Positions 52,269-62,188 of a DNA stretch of 64,000 nucleotides are shown one piece after another. Both the position numbers and the translations under genes were made by a program. Source of the DNA: an uncultured Sphingomonadaceae bacterium. Lineage in GTDB: Bacteria > Pseudomonadota > Alphaproteobacteria > Sphingomonadales > Sphingomonadaceae. The notes beneath the pieces were generated by a model. The model searched no databases, was not told where the DNA came from, and was given only the letters and a program-made list of their open reading frames with translations. The DNA lies in the NCBI GenBank assembly GCA_947488625.1, contig CANKZR010000001.1:124001-188000 (forward strand), in the 5' to 3' direction. Each line of letters opens with the position of its first letter. The stretch's first letter is position 1.

Positions 52269-53840
52269 TCAGTCTTCCTTGTCGCCCTGCCATGCAAGCA
52301 CGGGCTTGCGCGCAGCCTGCGCCTCGTCCAGCCGCGCCCTTGGCGCATGGTGTGGCGCGGTTTTCAGCGTTTCGTCACCCGCCTTCGCCCGCTCCGCCAA
52401 CGATCGCATGGCCGTGGTGAACTGGTCGAGCGCGGCCTTGCTCTCGGTCTCGGTCGGTTCCACCAGCATCGCGCCGTGCACCACCAGCGGGAAGTACATG
52501 GTCATGGGATGGAAGCCTTCGTCGATCAGGCCCTTCGCCAAATCCAGTGTGGACGTGCCCTCGGCAAAGCCCTGATCGCTGAACAGCGCCTCGTGCATGC
52601 AGTGACCGGCGTCGCCAAATGGCGCATCCAGCACGTCGTCCAGGCTGCGCAGAAGGTAGTTGGCGTTCAGCACCGCATCGCCCGACGCCTGGCGGATGCC
52701 ATCGGCACCATGGCTGAGGATGTAGGTCAGGGCGCGGGTGAACATGCCCATCTGGCCGTGGAACGCCGTCATGCGGCCAAAGCTGCCGGGGAATTCGTCA
52801 CCGACGTTCTCCTCCTCGATGAGGTGGATCTCGCCGCTGTCGGCATCCTTGGTGATGAAGGGTAGCGGCGCGAACGGCGCAAGCGCCGCCGACAGCACGA
52901 CCGGACCTGAGCCGGGGCCACCGCCGCCGTGCGGGGTGGAAAAGGTCTTGTGCAGGTTGATGTGCATGGCATCCACGCCCAGATCGCCGGGACGCACACG
53001 GCCCATGATGGCGTTGAAGTTCGCGCCATCGCAATAGACCAGACCGCCTGCTGCATGCACCGCGTCCGAAATCGCTTTCATGTCGCGCTCGAACAGGCCG
53101 CAGGTGTTGGGGTTGGTGATCATCACACCGGCCACATCGGGGCCAAGCCGCGCCTTCAGCGCTTCCAGATCGACGCGGCCATCCTTGCCGGCTGGAATAT
53201 CCTCCACCTCGTAGCCGGCAAATGCTGCGGTGGCGGGATTGGTGCCGTGTGCGCTTTCGGGCACCAGCACCACCTTGCGGGCATCGCCGCGCGCTTCCAG
53301 CGCGGCGCGAATGCACAGGATGCCGCACAATTCGCCATGCGCGCCTGCCTTGGGGCTCATGGCGACTGCGCTCATGCCGGTCAGTTCGATCAGCCAGTGC
53401 GAAAGCTCGTCGATCACGCCGAGCGCACCCTTGATCGTGTCGACAGGTTGCAGCGGGTGCACATCGGCGAAGCCGGGCATGCGCGCTACCTTCTCGTTCA
53501 GCCGCGGGTTGTGCTTCATGGTGCAACTGCCCAGCGGGAACAGGCCAAGGTCGATGGCATAGTTCTGGCGGCTGAGGCGGGTGTAGTGGCGCACCGTTTC
53601 GGGCTCCGAAAGGCCGGGAAGGTCGATCGGTTGCTTGCGGGCGAACTTGCCAAGCCTGCTGGGGGCATCGGTATCGGGTTCGGGCAGGTCCAGACCGCAG
53701 GTTTCGCGCGTGCCAAGTTCGAAGATCAGGCGCTCCTCCAGCATCAGCGCCTTATTGCCGGTGACGGTGGGGTGGTGCGCTGCGTCATCGGCAGCCACGG
53801 GAGTTCCAGGCTTCCATCCGCTCTGGTTCATCTTGTTCAT
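52269..53840 (-). CDS. gcvPB: Glycine dehydrogenase (decarboxylating) subunit 2
   Basis: A 523-residue P-protein C-terminal half. PLP-binding motif [21 protein letters not shown] with Lys298; other markers are [48 protein letters not shown] and [16 protein letters not shown]. With GcvPA it decarboxylates glycine and loads the aminomethyl group onto GcvH. Its start overlaps the gcvPA stop (53837-53840). Ends 14 bases before the shared terminator. Confidence 0.97.
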   Translation of the reverse strand: MNKMNQSGWKPGTPVAADDAAHHPTVTGNKALMLEERLIFELGTRETCGLDLPEPDTDAPSRLGKFARKQPIDLPGLSEPETVRHYTRLSRQNYAIDLGLFPLGSCTMKHNPRLNEKVARMPGFADVHPLQPVDTIKGALGVIDELSHWLIELTGMSAVAMSPKAGAHGELCGILCIRAALEARGDARKVVLVPESAHGTNPATAAFAGYEVEDIPAGKDGRVDLEALKARLGPDVAGVMITNPNTCGLFERDMKAISDAVHAAGGLVYCDGANFNAIMGRVRPGDLGVDAMHINLHKTFSTPHGGGGPGSGPVVLSAALAPFAPLPFITKDADSGEIHLIEEENVGDEFPGSFGRMTAFHGQMGMFTRALTYILSHGADGIRQASGDAVLNANYLLRSLDDVLDAPFGDAGHCMHEALFSDQGFAEGTSTLDLAKGLIDEGFHPMTMYFPLVVHGAMLVEPTETESKAALDQFTTAMRSLAERAKAGDETLKTAPHHAPRARLDEAQAARKPVLAWQGDKED

Positions 53841-55213
53841 GCCATTTCCTCCGCACCTAGTCCCTCTTCAAGAGCGGTAGCCAGCGCTTCGATATCATCT
53901 TCGGTATTGGTCTCGGTAACGGTAACCAGCAGACCATTCTCGAGTTCGTCGCCGCCAGGGAACAGGCGGCCCAGCGAGACACCGGCAAGCACGCCGTTAT
54001 GGGCCAGATCGCGCACCACCGGCCGCGTTTCCCTGTCCAGCACGACGGTAAACTCGTTGAAGAATGTATCGTTCAGCACACTGACGCCGGGAACCTTGGC
54101 AAGCCGGTCCGCTGCGAGGATCGCAAGGCGATGGTTCTCGGCCGCCAGCGCCGTCAGCCCCTTTTCGCCAAGCAGTGTCATGTGCACGGAAAAGGCGAGG
54201 GCGCACAATCCGCTGTTGGTGCAGATATTGCTGGTCGCCTTCTCGCGCCGGATATGCTGCTCCCGCGTCGACAGGGTGAGCACGAAGCCGCGCTTGCCAT
54301 CGGCGTCCACGGTTTCGCCGCATAGCCTGCCGGGCATTTGCCGAACGTGCTTGGGATTGGTGATGGCGAACAGGCCAAGGTACGGCCCGCCGAATTGCAG
54401 GCCAACACCGATGGACTGCCCTTCGCCCACCACGATATCCGCACCAAGGTTGCCCGGCGCTTCCAACGCGCCAAGTGCTACAGGTTCTGTATTCACCACG
54501 ATCATCAATGCACCCTTGTCGTGCACGGCATCCGCGATCCGCTGAAGATCCGGGATGCGTCCCATGATATCGGGATATTGCACCACGACGCAGCTCGTCT
54601 CATCGTCAATTCGCGCGATAAGCGCCTCGTCGCCGGGATTGGCATCGAGCGCGGGCAAGTCGTAATCGACGTGTTCCGGCGTAAAGCGAGCCATGGTCTG
54701 GGCCACGGAAACGTAATGCGGATGCACCCCGCCGCTCATCAGGATGCGGTGCCGCTTAGTCAGCCGCGCCGCCATCACGATGGCCTCCCAGCATGCGGTA
54801 GAGCCATCGTACATTGAGGCATTGGCCACCGCACACCCATAGAGCCGCGCAACCTGCGTCTGGAATTCGAACAACATCTGCAAGGTGCCCTGCGCGATTT
54901 CCGGCTGGTAGGGCGTATAGGCAGTCAGGAACTCACCGCGCTGGATGATATGATCGACAGTGGCAGGCACGTGATGGCGATAGGCCCCCGCACCGCAGAA
55001 GAACGCTGCGTCCGCCGCGGCCACGTTCTGCTTCGACAACCGCCGCATATGTTTCTCGACGGCCATCTCGCTGGCGTGGAGAGCAAGACCCTCGACAGGT
55101 CCGTCGAGGTAATGCTCGGATGGTACGTCGTCGAATAGCGCATCGACCGAAGGCGCGCCGATCTTCTCCAGCATCGCGCCGCGGTCGATATCAGTGAGGG
55201 GGAGGTAACGCAT
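53837..55213 (-). CDS. gcvPA: Glycine dehydrogenase (decarboxylating) subunit 1
   Basis: A 458-residue N-terminal P-protein half. Markers: [72 protein letters not shown] and [19 protein letters not shown]. The subunit pairs with GcvPB; the split form is widespread in bacteria. It starts just four bases after the gcvH stop and overlaps gcvPB by four bases. Confidence 0.97.
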   Translation of the reverse strand: MRYLPLTDIDRGAMLEKIGAPSVDALFDDVPSEHYLDGPVEGLALHASEMAVEKHMRRLSKQNVAAADAAFFCGAGAYRHHVPATVDHIIQRGEFLTAYTPYQPEIAQGTLQMLFEFQTQVARLYGCAVANASMYDGSTACWEAIVMAARLTKRHRILMSGGVHPHYVSVAQTMARFTPEHVDYDLPALDANPGDEALIARIDDETSCVVVQYPDIMGRIPDLQRIADAVHDKGALMIVVNTEPVALGALEAPGNLGADIVVGEGQSIGVGLQFGGPYLGLFAITNPKHVRQMPGRLCGETVDADGKRGFVLTLSTREQHIRREKATSNICTNSGLCALAFSVHMTLLGEKGLTALAAENHRLAILAADRLAKVPGVSVLNDTFFNEFTVVLDRETRPVVRDLAHNGVLAGVSLGRLFPGGDELENGLLVTVTETNTEDDIEALATALEEGLGAEEMA

Positions 55214-55217
55214 GCGC

Positions 55218-55592
55218 TCAGTCCAGCCCTTCGCAGAAAGTCTTGTAGGCAGTATCGTCCATCAAGCCTTCCAGTTCAGCTGTATCGGATACGCTCATAC
55301 GGAAGAACCATCCCTCGTCCTCGGGACTGGAATTGACCAGTTCGGGGTCGTCCTCCAGCGCTTCGTTGCCCTCAGTGACAGTGCCGGAAATCGGCGCGTA
55401 AACGTCGCTGGCGGCCTTCACGCTTTCGACCACGGCGGCTTCCTTGCCCTTGGCAAGATCGGTGCCCGATTGCGGCGTTTCGACAAAGACGATGTCGCCC
55501 AGTTGCGATTGCGCGTAATCGGTGATGCCAATGGTCGCGGTTTCGCCTTCGACGTCGATCCATTCATGTTCTTCGGTGAAATAACGGGGCAT
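55218..55592 (-). CDS. gcvH: Glycine cleavage system H protein
   Basis: A 124-residue lipoyl carrier: [22 protein letters not shown] at the start, [11 protein letters not shown], and [19 protein letters not shown] with the lipoylated Lys59. It shuttles the aminomethyl group between P, T and L proteins. The ATG ending at 55592 is chosen; the longer frame overlaps gcvT. It starts one base after the gcvT stop. Confidence 0.97.
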   Translation of the reverse strand: MPRYFTEEHEWIDVEGETATIGITDYAQSQLGDIVFVETPQSGTDLAKGKEAAVVESVKAASDVYAPISGTVTEGNEALEDDPELVNSSPEDEGWFFRMSVSDTAELEGLMDDTAYKTFCEGLD

Positions 55593-55593
55593 C

Positions 55594-56736
55594 TCAGGCT
55601 CCTTTACGGGCATAGTTGTGGGGAACGAAGGGCAGGGAAACGACACGGGCGGGCAAACGCCGTCCGCGAACCTCTATATGCAGATCGGCATCGCTGTGCG
55701 CGTGCTCTGCCTCGACAAAAGCCATTGCGATCGGGTGGCCCAGTGTCGGGGAGAACCCGCCGCTCGTAACGGTGCCGACCAGGGCATCGCCTGCAAATAC
55801 CTGGGCGCCCTCGCGGGCGGGAAGGCGGCCTTCCAGCGCCAGGCCGACCCGGCTCTGCGCGCATCCGCCATCCTCGAACCGCGCCATGCACGCGCCATGT
55901 CCGACATAGCCGCCGGTCTCGCGGCGGGATTTCGGGAGGGCGAAACCAAGCCCTGCGCTGACAGGATCGGTATCTTCGGTAAGGTCGTGACCGTAGAGCG
56001 GAAGTCCGGCTTCAAGACGCAGGCTGTCGCGCGCACCCAGGCCTGCTGGCTTGACCCGCGCGTCGGCCAGCAACGCATCCGCCAGCTTTTCCGCATGGGT
56101 CGCGGGCACGCTAATTTCGAAGCCGTCCTCGCCGGTGTAGCCGGATCGACCGATCCCGATCATGGCGCCTTCCCATTCAAGCCCGGTGCCCTGCATGAAA
56201 TACAGGTCGTCGGTGCAGCCGGGAAAAACGCCTTCCAGCACCGCTGCAGCTTCCGGCCCCTGCAAGGCGAGAAGCGCGCTATCGTCCAGATGGTTCATGG
56301 TGATGTCGTCGGGAAGGTGTTCGCGCAGCCAGGCGATATCGTCCCACTTCATGGCGCCGTTCACTACGAGGTAGAACTCTTCCTGCCCGTCGCGGCTGGT
56401 GTTGGTCACCATAAGGTCATCCAGGATACCGCCGGTTTCGTTCAGCAGAAGCGAATAACGAATGCGACCGGGCTTCAGCGTAGAGAGGTTGGCGGGAAGC
56501 ACAGCTTCCAGCGCAGCAGTAGCGCCATCGCCGCTGATAACCAGTTGCCCCATGTGGCTGACGTCGAACAGGCCGGCTTTGCTCCGTGTCCATTCGTGCT
56601 CTGCCACGATGCCTTCATACTGGATCGGCATCTCGTAGCCGGCAAAGGCCACCATGCGCGCGCCGTGATCGCGGTGCCACTGGTCAAGAGGCAGCTTTTC
56701 CGGCGGCAGTTCTTCAAATTCTTGCGGATCATCCAT
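55594..56736 (-). CDS. gcvT: Aminomethyltransferase (glycine cleavage T protein)
   Basis: A 380-residue T protein with the conserved [78 protein letters not shown] and the C-terminal beta-barrel [22 protein letters not shown]. It moves the one-carbon unit from GcvH to THF, releasing ammonia. First gene of the gcv operon, downstream of the glycine riboswitch. Confidence 0.97.
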   Translation of the reverse strand: MDDPQEFEELPPEKLPLDQWHRDHGARMVAFAGYEMPIQYEGIVAEHEWTRSKAGLFDVSHMGQLVISGDGATAALEAVLPANLSTLKPGRIRYSLLLNETGGILDDLMVTNTSRDGQEEFYLVVNGAMKWDDIAWLREHLPDDITMNHLDDSALLALQGPEAAAVLEGVFPGCTDDLYFMQGTGLEWEGAMIGIGRSGYTGEDGFEISVPATHAEKLADALLADARVKPAGLGARDSLRLEAGLPLYGHDLTEDTDPVSAGLGFALPKSRRETGGYVGHGACMARFEDGGCAQSRVGLALEGRLPAREGAQVFAGDALVGTVTSGGFSPTLGHPIAMAFVEAEHAHSDADLHIEVRGRRLPARVVSLPFVPHNYARKGA

Positions 56737-56789
56737 CTACGGTTTCCAGACGCGGCGTGGCAGCGGCCCGAGATCCGGGCCCTTCGACC

Positions 56790-56995
56790 ATGCCCCCTCT
56801 GTCGGGAAACCTGAGAGACTCGACACCGGTTCCATACAGAACCGGTGCTTACCCCTTCGGTGGCTTGCCCCAGCATTCTGGCAAGCGCTTTCCAGAGTGC
56901 CTGAACTGGTTGCGCGGTCCGTTTTGCCTGAGAGTTTCCGGGGCGGTTGCTCCTTCGGCGGCCGTGACGGGTAGGGCCAAAGCACTCTCCCGCGC
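56790..56995 (-). ncRNA. Tandem glycine riboswitch
   Basis: On the minus strand two aptamers lie in tandem before gcvT. The first (about 56995-56918) has GCGGGAGAG, CGCCGAAGGAGCAA and GGAAACTCTCAGGCAAAA; the second (about 56905-56790) has CCACCGAAGGGGTAAGC, a strong stem (ACCGGTTC with GAACCGGT) and AGTCTCTCAGGTTTCCCGAC. These are the conserved glycine aptamer elements. Binding of glycine should turn on the cleavage operon. Confidence 0.95.
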
Positions 56996-57180
56996 ATCCA
57001 GCCGACCACACACAAATTCACACGTGCGAATCGACAGGCATGCCTTCCTTTGCTGCAACCGCCCCCCTCGGTCAATCGCGAAGGCGCAAATGCGGGTGCT
57101 TGGCCACCGCTTGCGCATCTGAGCGAAGCATCCCCGGAATACGGTAAGCGTACGCATTCATCGTCAAATCTCTTACCGCT

Positions 57181-57199
57181 AATGCGAATAACTATCATT
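57181..57199. promoter_or_regulatory. Fur-like box
   Basis: A 19-base element AATGCGAATAACTATCATT with partial dyad symmetry (six of nine pairs) resembling Fur sites, 77 bases before the PepSY start. It fits an operon with PepSY protein and siderophore-type receptor. Confidence 0.4.
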
Positions 57200-57276
57200 G
57201 ACGATACCGTGACGCAATCGTACGCGGCGGGAATGCAGCACGCGGCAAACCCTCGATCCAAGTTTCAGGTTTTACG

Positions 57277-58434
57277 GTGAAACGTTCGACCATCAAGGCC
57301 TGGTTCCTGATCCACAAGTGGAGCAGTCTCGTTTCGACGCTGTTCCTGCTGATGCTTTGCGTCACCGGGCTGCCCCTGATCTTCCATGACGAGATCGACA
57401 CGCTGACGGGCGAGGATTACGAGGCCTCGCTGGCCGGACCGCCTTCCGCCCAAGGCGGTGTCGCGCTGGACGAGATGTTGCAAGTGGCGCTGGCGCAACG
57501 ACCCGGCGAAGTGCCGCTGTTCATGGCGTTCAGCCAGGACAGCCCCCTCCTGACCGTGACCACTGGCCCTGCGCCTGATGCACCGGGCGGCGAGATGACT
57601 CTCATGTTCCTCGATCGCAGCAGCGGTGAAATCATCGGTCCGGCACCCACGGGCGGGTTCATGGAATTTGTCCTGCAAATGCACACGGACCTGTTTCTCG
57701 GCCTGCCCGGAATGCTGTTTCTCGGAGTGATGGGCGCACTTTTCGTGACCGCGCTCGTCTCCGGCGTGGTGCTCTATGCCCCGTTCATGCGACGCCTGCA
57801 CTTCGGCACGCTGCGGACCAATCGCAGCCGCAGGGTCCGGACGCTCGACCAGCATAACCTGCTTGGCGTCGTGGCGCTGGGCTGGATGCTGGTGGTGGGC
57901 GTGACTGGCATTATCAACGCCTTTGCCGATCCGCTGGTGGACAACTGGCGCAATGGCGAACTGGCTGAGATGACCGCACAATATGCGGGGGATGCACCGC
58001 TGGATCCGGCCAGCTATGGCTCGCTCGATGCAGCTATGGCCTCTGCCAAGGCAGCCCTGCCGGGTCGTTCGCCGCAGTTCATCGGCTTTCCCGGCGGTGA
58101 TTGGAGCACGGGGCATCACTATGCGGTGTTCTTCCAGGGGGATCGCCCGCTTACCCAGCATCTGTTGACACCTGCGCTGATCGACTCCCGGAGCGCGCAG
58201 TTGACCGACGCGCGCGCCATGCCGGCGATCAACCAGGCGCTGATGATGTCCAAGCCGCTTCATTTCGGCGATTACGGCGGCCTGCCGCTCAAGCTGATCT
58301 GGGCGGTGCTGACGCTGGCCACGATCTGGGTGCTCTGGAGCGGATTTTTGCTGTGGCTACGCCGATCGCCTGCGAAACTCGAAAGGCGTATCGACGAGAT
58401 TGCCACCGGCGCTGCACGAGGCATGCCGGCATGA
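57277..58434 (+). CDS. PepSY domain membrane protein
   Basis: A 385-residue inner-membrane protein. It starts KAWFLIHKWSSLVSTLFLLMLCVTGLPLIFHDEID, the typical PepSY-TM opening, with later helices FLGVMGALFVTALVSGVVLYAPF, NLLGVVALGWMLVVGVTGI and LIWAVLTLATIWVLWSGFLLWL. Such proteins often accompany siderophore receptors and probably reduce or handle ferric siderophore at the membrane (FoxB-like). Here two genes follow: a small membrane protein and a TonB receptor. Its stop overlaps the next ATG (58431-58434). Confidence 0.9.
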   Translation: MKRSTIKAWFLIHKWSSLVSTLFLLMLCVTGLPLIFHDEIDTLTGEDYEASLAGPPSAQGGVALDEMLQVALAQRPGEVPLFMAFSQDSPLLTVTTGPAPDAPGGEMTLMFLDRSSGEIIGPAPTGGFMEFVLQMHTDLFLGLPGMLFLGVMGALFVTALVSGVVLYAPFMRRLHFGTLRTNRSRRVRTLDQHNLLGVVALGWMLVVGVTGIINAFADPLVDNWRNGELAEMTAQYAGDAPLDPASYGSLDAAMASAKAALPGRSPQFIGFPGGDWSTGHHYAVFFQGDRPLTQHLLTPALIDSRSAQLTDARAMPAINQALMMSKPLHFGDYGGLPLKLIWAVLTLATIWVLWSGFLLWLRRSPAKLERRIDEIATGAARGMPA

Positions 58435-58631
58435 TCGTAGAGAGAAGTGCCCGCCGCCAGCAGCGCGCCAGTATCGCGCGGGTCTTCGCCATTCCCGCAG
58501 TCTTGCTGCTGGCCAGCATCGCCGGCCTCGTTCTTGGCCTGACCGGCAACGGCCTGCCCGATGCCCTGTCATGGGCGCTGCTTTCCGTACCCATTCTTGC
58601 TGGCGTCTTCGCTTTCGCGAAGCGCCGCTGA
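58431..58631 (+). CDS. Small membrane protein of the PepSY operon
   Basis: A 66-residue protein coupled by ATGA overlap to the PepSY gene. A basic N-terminus (MIVERSARRQQRASIARVF) precedes two hydrophobic helices (AIPAVLLLASIAGLVLGL and ALSWALLSVPILAGVFAFA) and ends in KRR. This small gene type is common in sphingomonad PepSY/receptor operons, from memory. Function unknown. Confidence 0.75.
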   Translation: MIVERSARRQQRASIARVFAIPAVLLLASIAGLVLGLTGNGLPDALSWALLSVPILAGVFAFAKRR

Positions 58632-58651
58632 CATCAAACGAGGACCGATCA

Positions 58652-60766
58652 ATGAATTACCGCCGTGCGTACCTGCCTGCCTTCGTCATCGCTGCCGCCC
58701 TGGCATCGCCCGCCGTGGCCCAGCAGGATGATGAAGGTTCCATCATCGTCACCGCCCAGCGGGATAATGCGACGCAAGTCATCAATGGTGGCGAGGCCGG
58801 AGTGCTGGGCAATCAGCCTGCCGAAGACCTGCCTTTCGCGATCCGCAGCTTCGACGAGACGCTGATCTACAACCAGCAGCCGCTGACCATCGGCGACGTG
58901 CTGGAAAACGATCCCACCGTGCGCACCACCTATGGCTTTGGCAATGCGGCGGAGCAGTTCGTGATCCGCGGCTTTTCCCTGTTCGGCGACGATGTTGGCG
59001 TGAACGGCCTTTATGGCATTGCACCGCGCCAGCTCATCGCGCCTGAACTGTTCGAACAGGTGCAGGTGCTGAACGGGTCGTCGGCCTTTCTCAACGGCGC
59101 AGCACCGGGCGGCTCCGGCATTGGCGGCAGCGTGAACCTGCAGCTGAAACGCGCGGGCGAGGATCGCAACCGCGCCACTGCGACGTTCGTCGGCGATAGC
59201 CATTTTGGCGGCAGTTTCGACGTGTCCCGCCGCTTTGGCGACAGTCGCGAATGGGGCGTGCGCGTCAACGGCGCCTATCGCGATGGCGAGGTGTCGATAG
59301 ATCGCGAAGATCGCCGTGCGCAGGTTCTCGGCGGTGCGCTGGACTATGACGGCGGGACTTTGCGCGCAGCGCTCGATCTTGCCTACCAGGAAGTGCGCGT
59401 CGACAGCCTGCGGCCCAAGGTGACGCTATTGGCAAACGCGATCCCCGAAGTGCCGGAGACCGGTGCGAACTACGCGCAGGATTACACCTTTACAGAGCTT
59501 ACCGACATCTTTGGTACGTTTACACTGGAATACGACCTTTCCCCCGATGTTCTCGTCTACGCCAAGGCAGGTGCGCGGCGTGGGGACGAAGAGGGCATTT
59601 ACGGCGGTATCCAGGTCACCGATGCGGCCACGGGGGAAGCTTCCAGCGGCTTTCATTCCTTCATACCGTACGAACAGAATAACGAGGCTGTTGAAGCGGG
59701 CCTTCGTGCCGGGCTGGCAACGGGTCCGGTCAGTCACACGCTCAACCTGGGCGGAAACCTGATCTGGCAGCAGGACCGCACGGCTTATGATTTCTTCTCC
59801 CCCTTTGCCACAAACCTCTACGATCCTGAACAGGTTGCACCGCAGCCGACAGCCTTTGCGGGCGGTGACCTGGATGATCCATTCCCCATCACCGAACGCA
59901 AGCTGGCCAGCGCCTTCCTCTCCGACACTATCGGCCTGTGGGACGAGCGGGTCTTGCTGACCGCAGGAGCGCGTCTGCAAAGCATCGATATCGAGCGTTT
60001 CAGCTATTTCGGCGGCGGGTTGGACACGGCCTACGATGAGGAAGCGATTACTCCCGTCGTGGGCCTGGTGGTGAAACCGGTCGAGGGGCTCTCGCTCTAT
60101 GCCAATTACATCGAGGCCCTGCAGGAAGGTGCGGTCGCACCGCTGGATCCGGCAATCGCCAATCCGGGGGAAGTGCTGGCTCCGCGCATGTCCACGCAAT
60201 ATGAGATCGGCGGGAAATTCTATTTCGATCCCGCGATTTTTGTCACATTGGCATTCTACCGGATCGAACGGCCGGGCGAGGGTTTCGAGGCCAGCGGCGC
60301 GGACGGAACGCGTTTCGCCTATGTCGGTGAACAGCGGAACCAGGGCGCCGAACTCACGCTGAACGGCGAACTTGCGCCGGGCCTGCGGCTTATTGCCGGG
60401 TTTGCCTTCGCCGACGCAGAGTTCGACAGCGGGCTGGATGCGCCGGGCGTCCCGGACTTTGCCGCCAACGCGAATGTGGAGTGGGACTTGCCCTTCGTTC
60501 CCGGCCTCACGCTGAATGGCCGCGTGACCCACACCGGCGAGCAGGAAGCGAATGCGGCCAACACCCTGCAGCTCGACAGCTGGACGGTGCTGGACCTTGG
60601 CGCACGTTACGTCTTCGCCGCTGGCGATGCGCCTGTCACGCTACGCCTGTCGCTGGATAACGTGACGGACGAGGCATACTGGGCCAGCGCTTTCGATGCC
60701 TTCAACCCCGCCCTGTTGCAGGGCACGCCGCGCACGGTGAAAGCATCGGCCTCCATCGCGTTCTGA
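58652..60766 (+). CDS. TonB-dependent siderophore-type receptor
   Basis: A 704-residue receptor. The ATG at 58652 (AACGAGGA upstream) gives signal peptide MNYRRAYLPAFVIAAALASPAVA; then a TonB-box-like SIIVTAQR, a siderophore-type plug (NQPAEDLPFAIRSFDETLI, DPTVRTTYGFGNAAEQFVIRG, LNGAAPGGSGIGGSVNLQLK) and a barrel ending SASIAF. The plug resembles FhuA/FoxA-type ferric siderophore receptors. PepSY neighbours and the Fur-like box support iron uptake. Exact siderophore unknown. Confidence 0.92.
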   Translation: MNYRRAYLPAFVIAAALASPAVAQQDDEGSIIVTAQRDNATQVINGGEAGVLGNQPAEDLPFAIRSFDETLIYNQQPLTIGDVLENDPTVRTTYGFGNAAEQFVIRGFSLFGDDVGVNGLYGIAPRQLIAPELFEQVQVLNGSSAFLNGAAPGGSGIGGSVNLQLKRAGEDRNRATATFVGDSHFGGSFDVSRRFGDSREWGVRVNGAYRDGEVSIDREDRRAQVLGGALDYDGGTLRAALDLAYQEVRVDSLRPKVTLLANAIPEVPETGANYAQDYTFTELTDIFGTFTLEYDLSPDVLVYAKAGARRGDEEGIYGGIQVTDAATGEASSGFHSFIPYEQNNEAVEAGLRAGLATGPVSHTLNLGGNLIWQQDRTAYDFFSPFATNLYDPEQVAPQPTAFAGGDLDDPFPITERKLASAFLSDTIGLWDERVLLTAGARLQSIDIERFSYFGGGLDTAYDEEAITPVVGLVVKPVEGLSLYANYIEALQEGAVAPLDPAIANPGEVLAPRMSTQYEIGGKFYFDPAIFVTLAFYRIERPGEGFEASGADGTRFAYVGEQRNQGAELTLNGELAPGLRLIAGFAFADAEFDSGLDAPGVPDFAANANVEWDLPFVPGLTLNGRVTHTGEQEANAANTLQLDSWTVLDLGARYVFAAGDAPVTLRLSLDNVTDEAYWASAFDAFNPALLQGTPRTVKASASIAF

Positions 60767-60799
60767 CCCTGGCTCAGGGTGCGCTCGCCGCGGGGATGT

Positions 60800-61300
60800 T
60801 TACTGGCTCACGAATTCCGCGTTCGCATCATTGTCCATTGAAACAACGGAAAGTTCGCCTGTCTCCGAGACGGACTGGATGAGCGCGGACTTCTTCTTCG
60901 ATGTGGTTTCGGCGATCCACCAGCGATCGTCCACCTGTACGTAAACATCGGAATACTCGATCCCGAACTGTGTCACCGTACGCTGCGAGAGATTGATGTT
61001 GTGAAATGTCAGCGACCACGCGCCGTTGGCGCGCTCCGGGCCATCGAATGTAATGATACCGTTGGCGGCGTGGTGAATATCGAAAATGCCAGGGGCACAA
61101 CCAAATTCGCGGTAGATCTGGATGAACTCATCGCGATTGTTGATCGGCGGGAATCCTTCGAATGCGATCTTGGCATCGGGAAGCAGTGTTTCCGCTACTG
61201 CATCGGGGTCCTTCTCGTCGCACGCGCGCAGATAGCGCGCCTTCAGGTCCCGAATGGCGCGGTCATTCTCAAGCCGCAGCAATCTTTTTTCCAGATCCAT
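60800..61300 (-). CDS. NTF2/SnoaL-like protein A
   Basis: A 166-residue protein with a SnoaL-like fold: LEKRLLRLENDRAIRDLKARYLRACDEKDPDAVAETLL at the N-terminus (helix pair and strand), and later DVYVQVDDRWWIAETTSKKKSALI. SnoaL_4 type proteins are small cyclases, isomerases or dehydratases, or ligand-binding helpers. The ATG ending at 61300 is chosen; the longer frame is not supported. It is divergent from the SDR gene with inverted repeat arms in between. Substrate unknown. Confidence 0.8.
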   Translation of the reverse strand: MDLEKRLLRLENDRAIRDLKARYLRACDEKDPDAVAETLLPDAKIAFEGFPPINNRDEFIQIYREFGCAPGIFDIHHAANGIITFDGPERANGAWSLTFHNINLSQRTVTQFGIEYSDVYVQVDDRWWIAETTSKKKSALIQSVSETGELSVVSMDNDANAEFVSQ

Positions 61301-61310
61301 CACATTCTCC

Positions 61311-61346
61311 TTTTGCGTAATTCGATATCTCATATAATACGCAAAA
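61311..61346. promoter_or_regulatory. Paired inverted-repeat operator candidate
   Basis: TTTTGCGTA (61311-61319) and TACGCAAAA (61338-61346) are perfect 9-base inverted arms separated by 18 bases, in the 67-base gap between the two divergent genes. It could be bound by a dimeric regulator such as TetR or GntR type. The regulator is not in the window. Confidence 0.5.
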
Positions 61347-61367
61347 CAAGAAATACAGGAGAGATAA

Positions 61368-62108
61368 GTGCTGCTAGAAGGCAAAAAGATGCTCATTACC
61401 GGCGCAGCGTCCGGTATCGGGCGCGCAACGGCGATAAAGTGCGCCGGTGAAGGCGCAAACCTCACGATAGCCGATATCAACGAAGGCGGACTTCGCGAAA
61501 CGGCGGGTATGATCGAGGGGGATGTCCGTATTCAGACCTTCGACGCGCTCGATTACGATTCCTGCGCCAGAATGGTAGAGACCGCGGCGAGCGACGGGCT
61601 GGACACCGTCTGCAATATTTCCGGCGCGCTGAAATGGGGGCCGAGTGAAGAGTTCGCCGTTGAGGATTTCGACAGGCTGATGCGGATAAACGCAGGAAGC
61701 GTCTTCGCTATCTGCAAGGCAGCATTGCCTCACCTGATCAAGACCAAGGGGAATATCGTCAATACAGCGTCCACAGCCGCGCTCCAGGGGCTGGCCTACT
61801 CGATCGCCTATTCGGCGTCCAAACATGCGGTGGCTGCCATTACCAAGGGGCTTGCGGTGGAATACGGCGCGAAGGGCGTGCGCATCAACGCGGTTTGCCC
61901 GGGCCATGTCGATACGCCGATGACACAGACACCGCCACCTGACGGCGATGTCGACTGGTCGCTGGTGATGCGCAACACGCCCAAGCTTGAGAACGGTATT
62001 TGCGCCCCTTCGGATATCGCGGAACTGTTTGTCTTCCTCGCATCCGACCGCGCTCACAAGGTTACCGGTTCGCTCTACACGATGGATGGTGGGCAATTGG
62101 CCGGTTGA
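61368..62108 (+). CDS. Short-chain dehydrogenase/reductase
   Basis: A 246-residue classical SDR starting with GTG 61368 (AGGAGAG seven bases before). Cofactor motif TGAASGIG (residues 11-18), NISG at 83-86, catalytic Ser135, Tyr148 and Lys152 (YSASK). It interconverts alcohol and ketone with NAD(P). The neighbours (SnoaL-like proteins, SRPBCC, ketosteroid-dehydrogenase-like enzyme) suggest a steroid or terpenoid hydroxyl substrate; this is inference. A 9 bp stem hairpin follows the stop. Confidence 0.93.
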   Translation: MLLEGKKMLITGAASGIGRATAIKCAGEGANLTIADINEGGLRETAGMIEGDVRIQTFDALDYDSCARMVETAASDGLDTVCNISGALKWGPSEEFAVEDFDRLMRINAGSVFAICKAALPHLIKTKGNIVNTASTAALQGLAYSIAYSASKHAVAAITKGLAVEYGAKGVRINAVCPGHVDTPMTQTPPPDGDVDWSLVMRNTPKLENGICAPSDIAELFVFLASDRAHKVTGSLYTMDGGQLAG

Positions 62109-62113
62109 GAATA

Positions 62114-62139
62114 GCGGGCTCCTGATACCGGGAGCCCGC
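62114..62139 (+). terminator. Possible hairpin terminator after SDR
   Basis: 9 bp stem 62114-62122 with 62131-62139, loop of eight, followed by CTTGCCTCG, so the U run is weak. It may reduce readthrough into the next gene. Confidence 0.5.
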
Positions 62140-62188
62140 CTTGCCTCGTGGGCCGATTTTACCGAAGTAACCAAGGAGACTGATGGTC

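Larger units (their letters stand above)
56737..57276. other. Long regulatory region between gcvT and PepSY gene
   Basis: 540 bases without a gene. The left half is the gcv leader with the tandem glycine riboswitch (56790-56995); between it and gcvT sits a 6 bp hairpin (56765-56770 with 56776-56781), possibly part of the expression platform. The right half holds the divergent promoters and the Fur-like box at 57181-57199. Confidence 0.7.
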
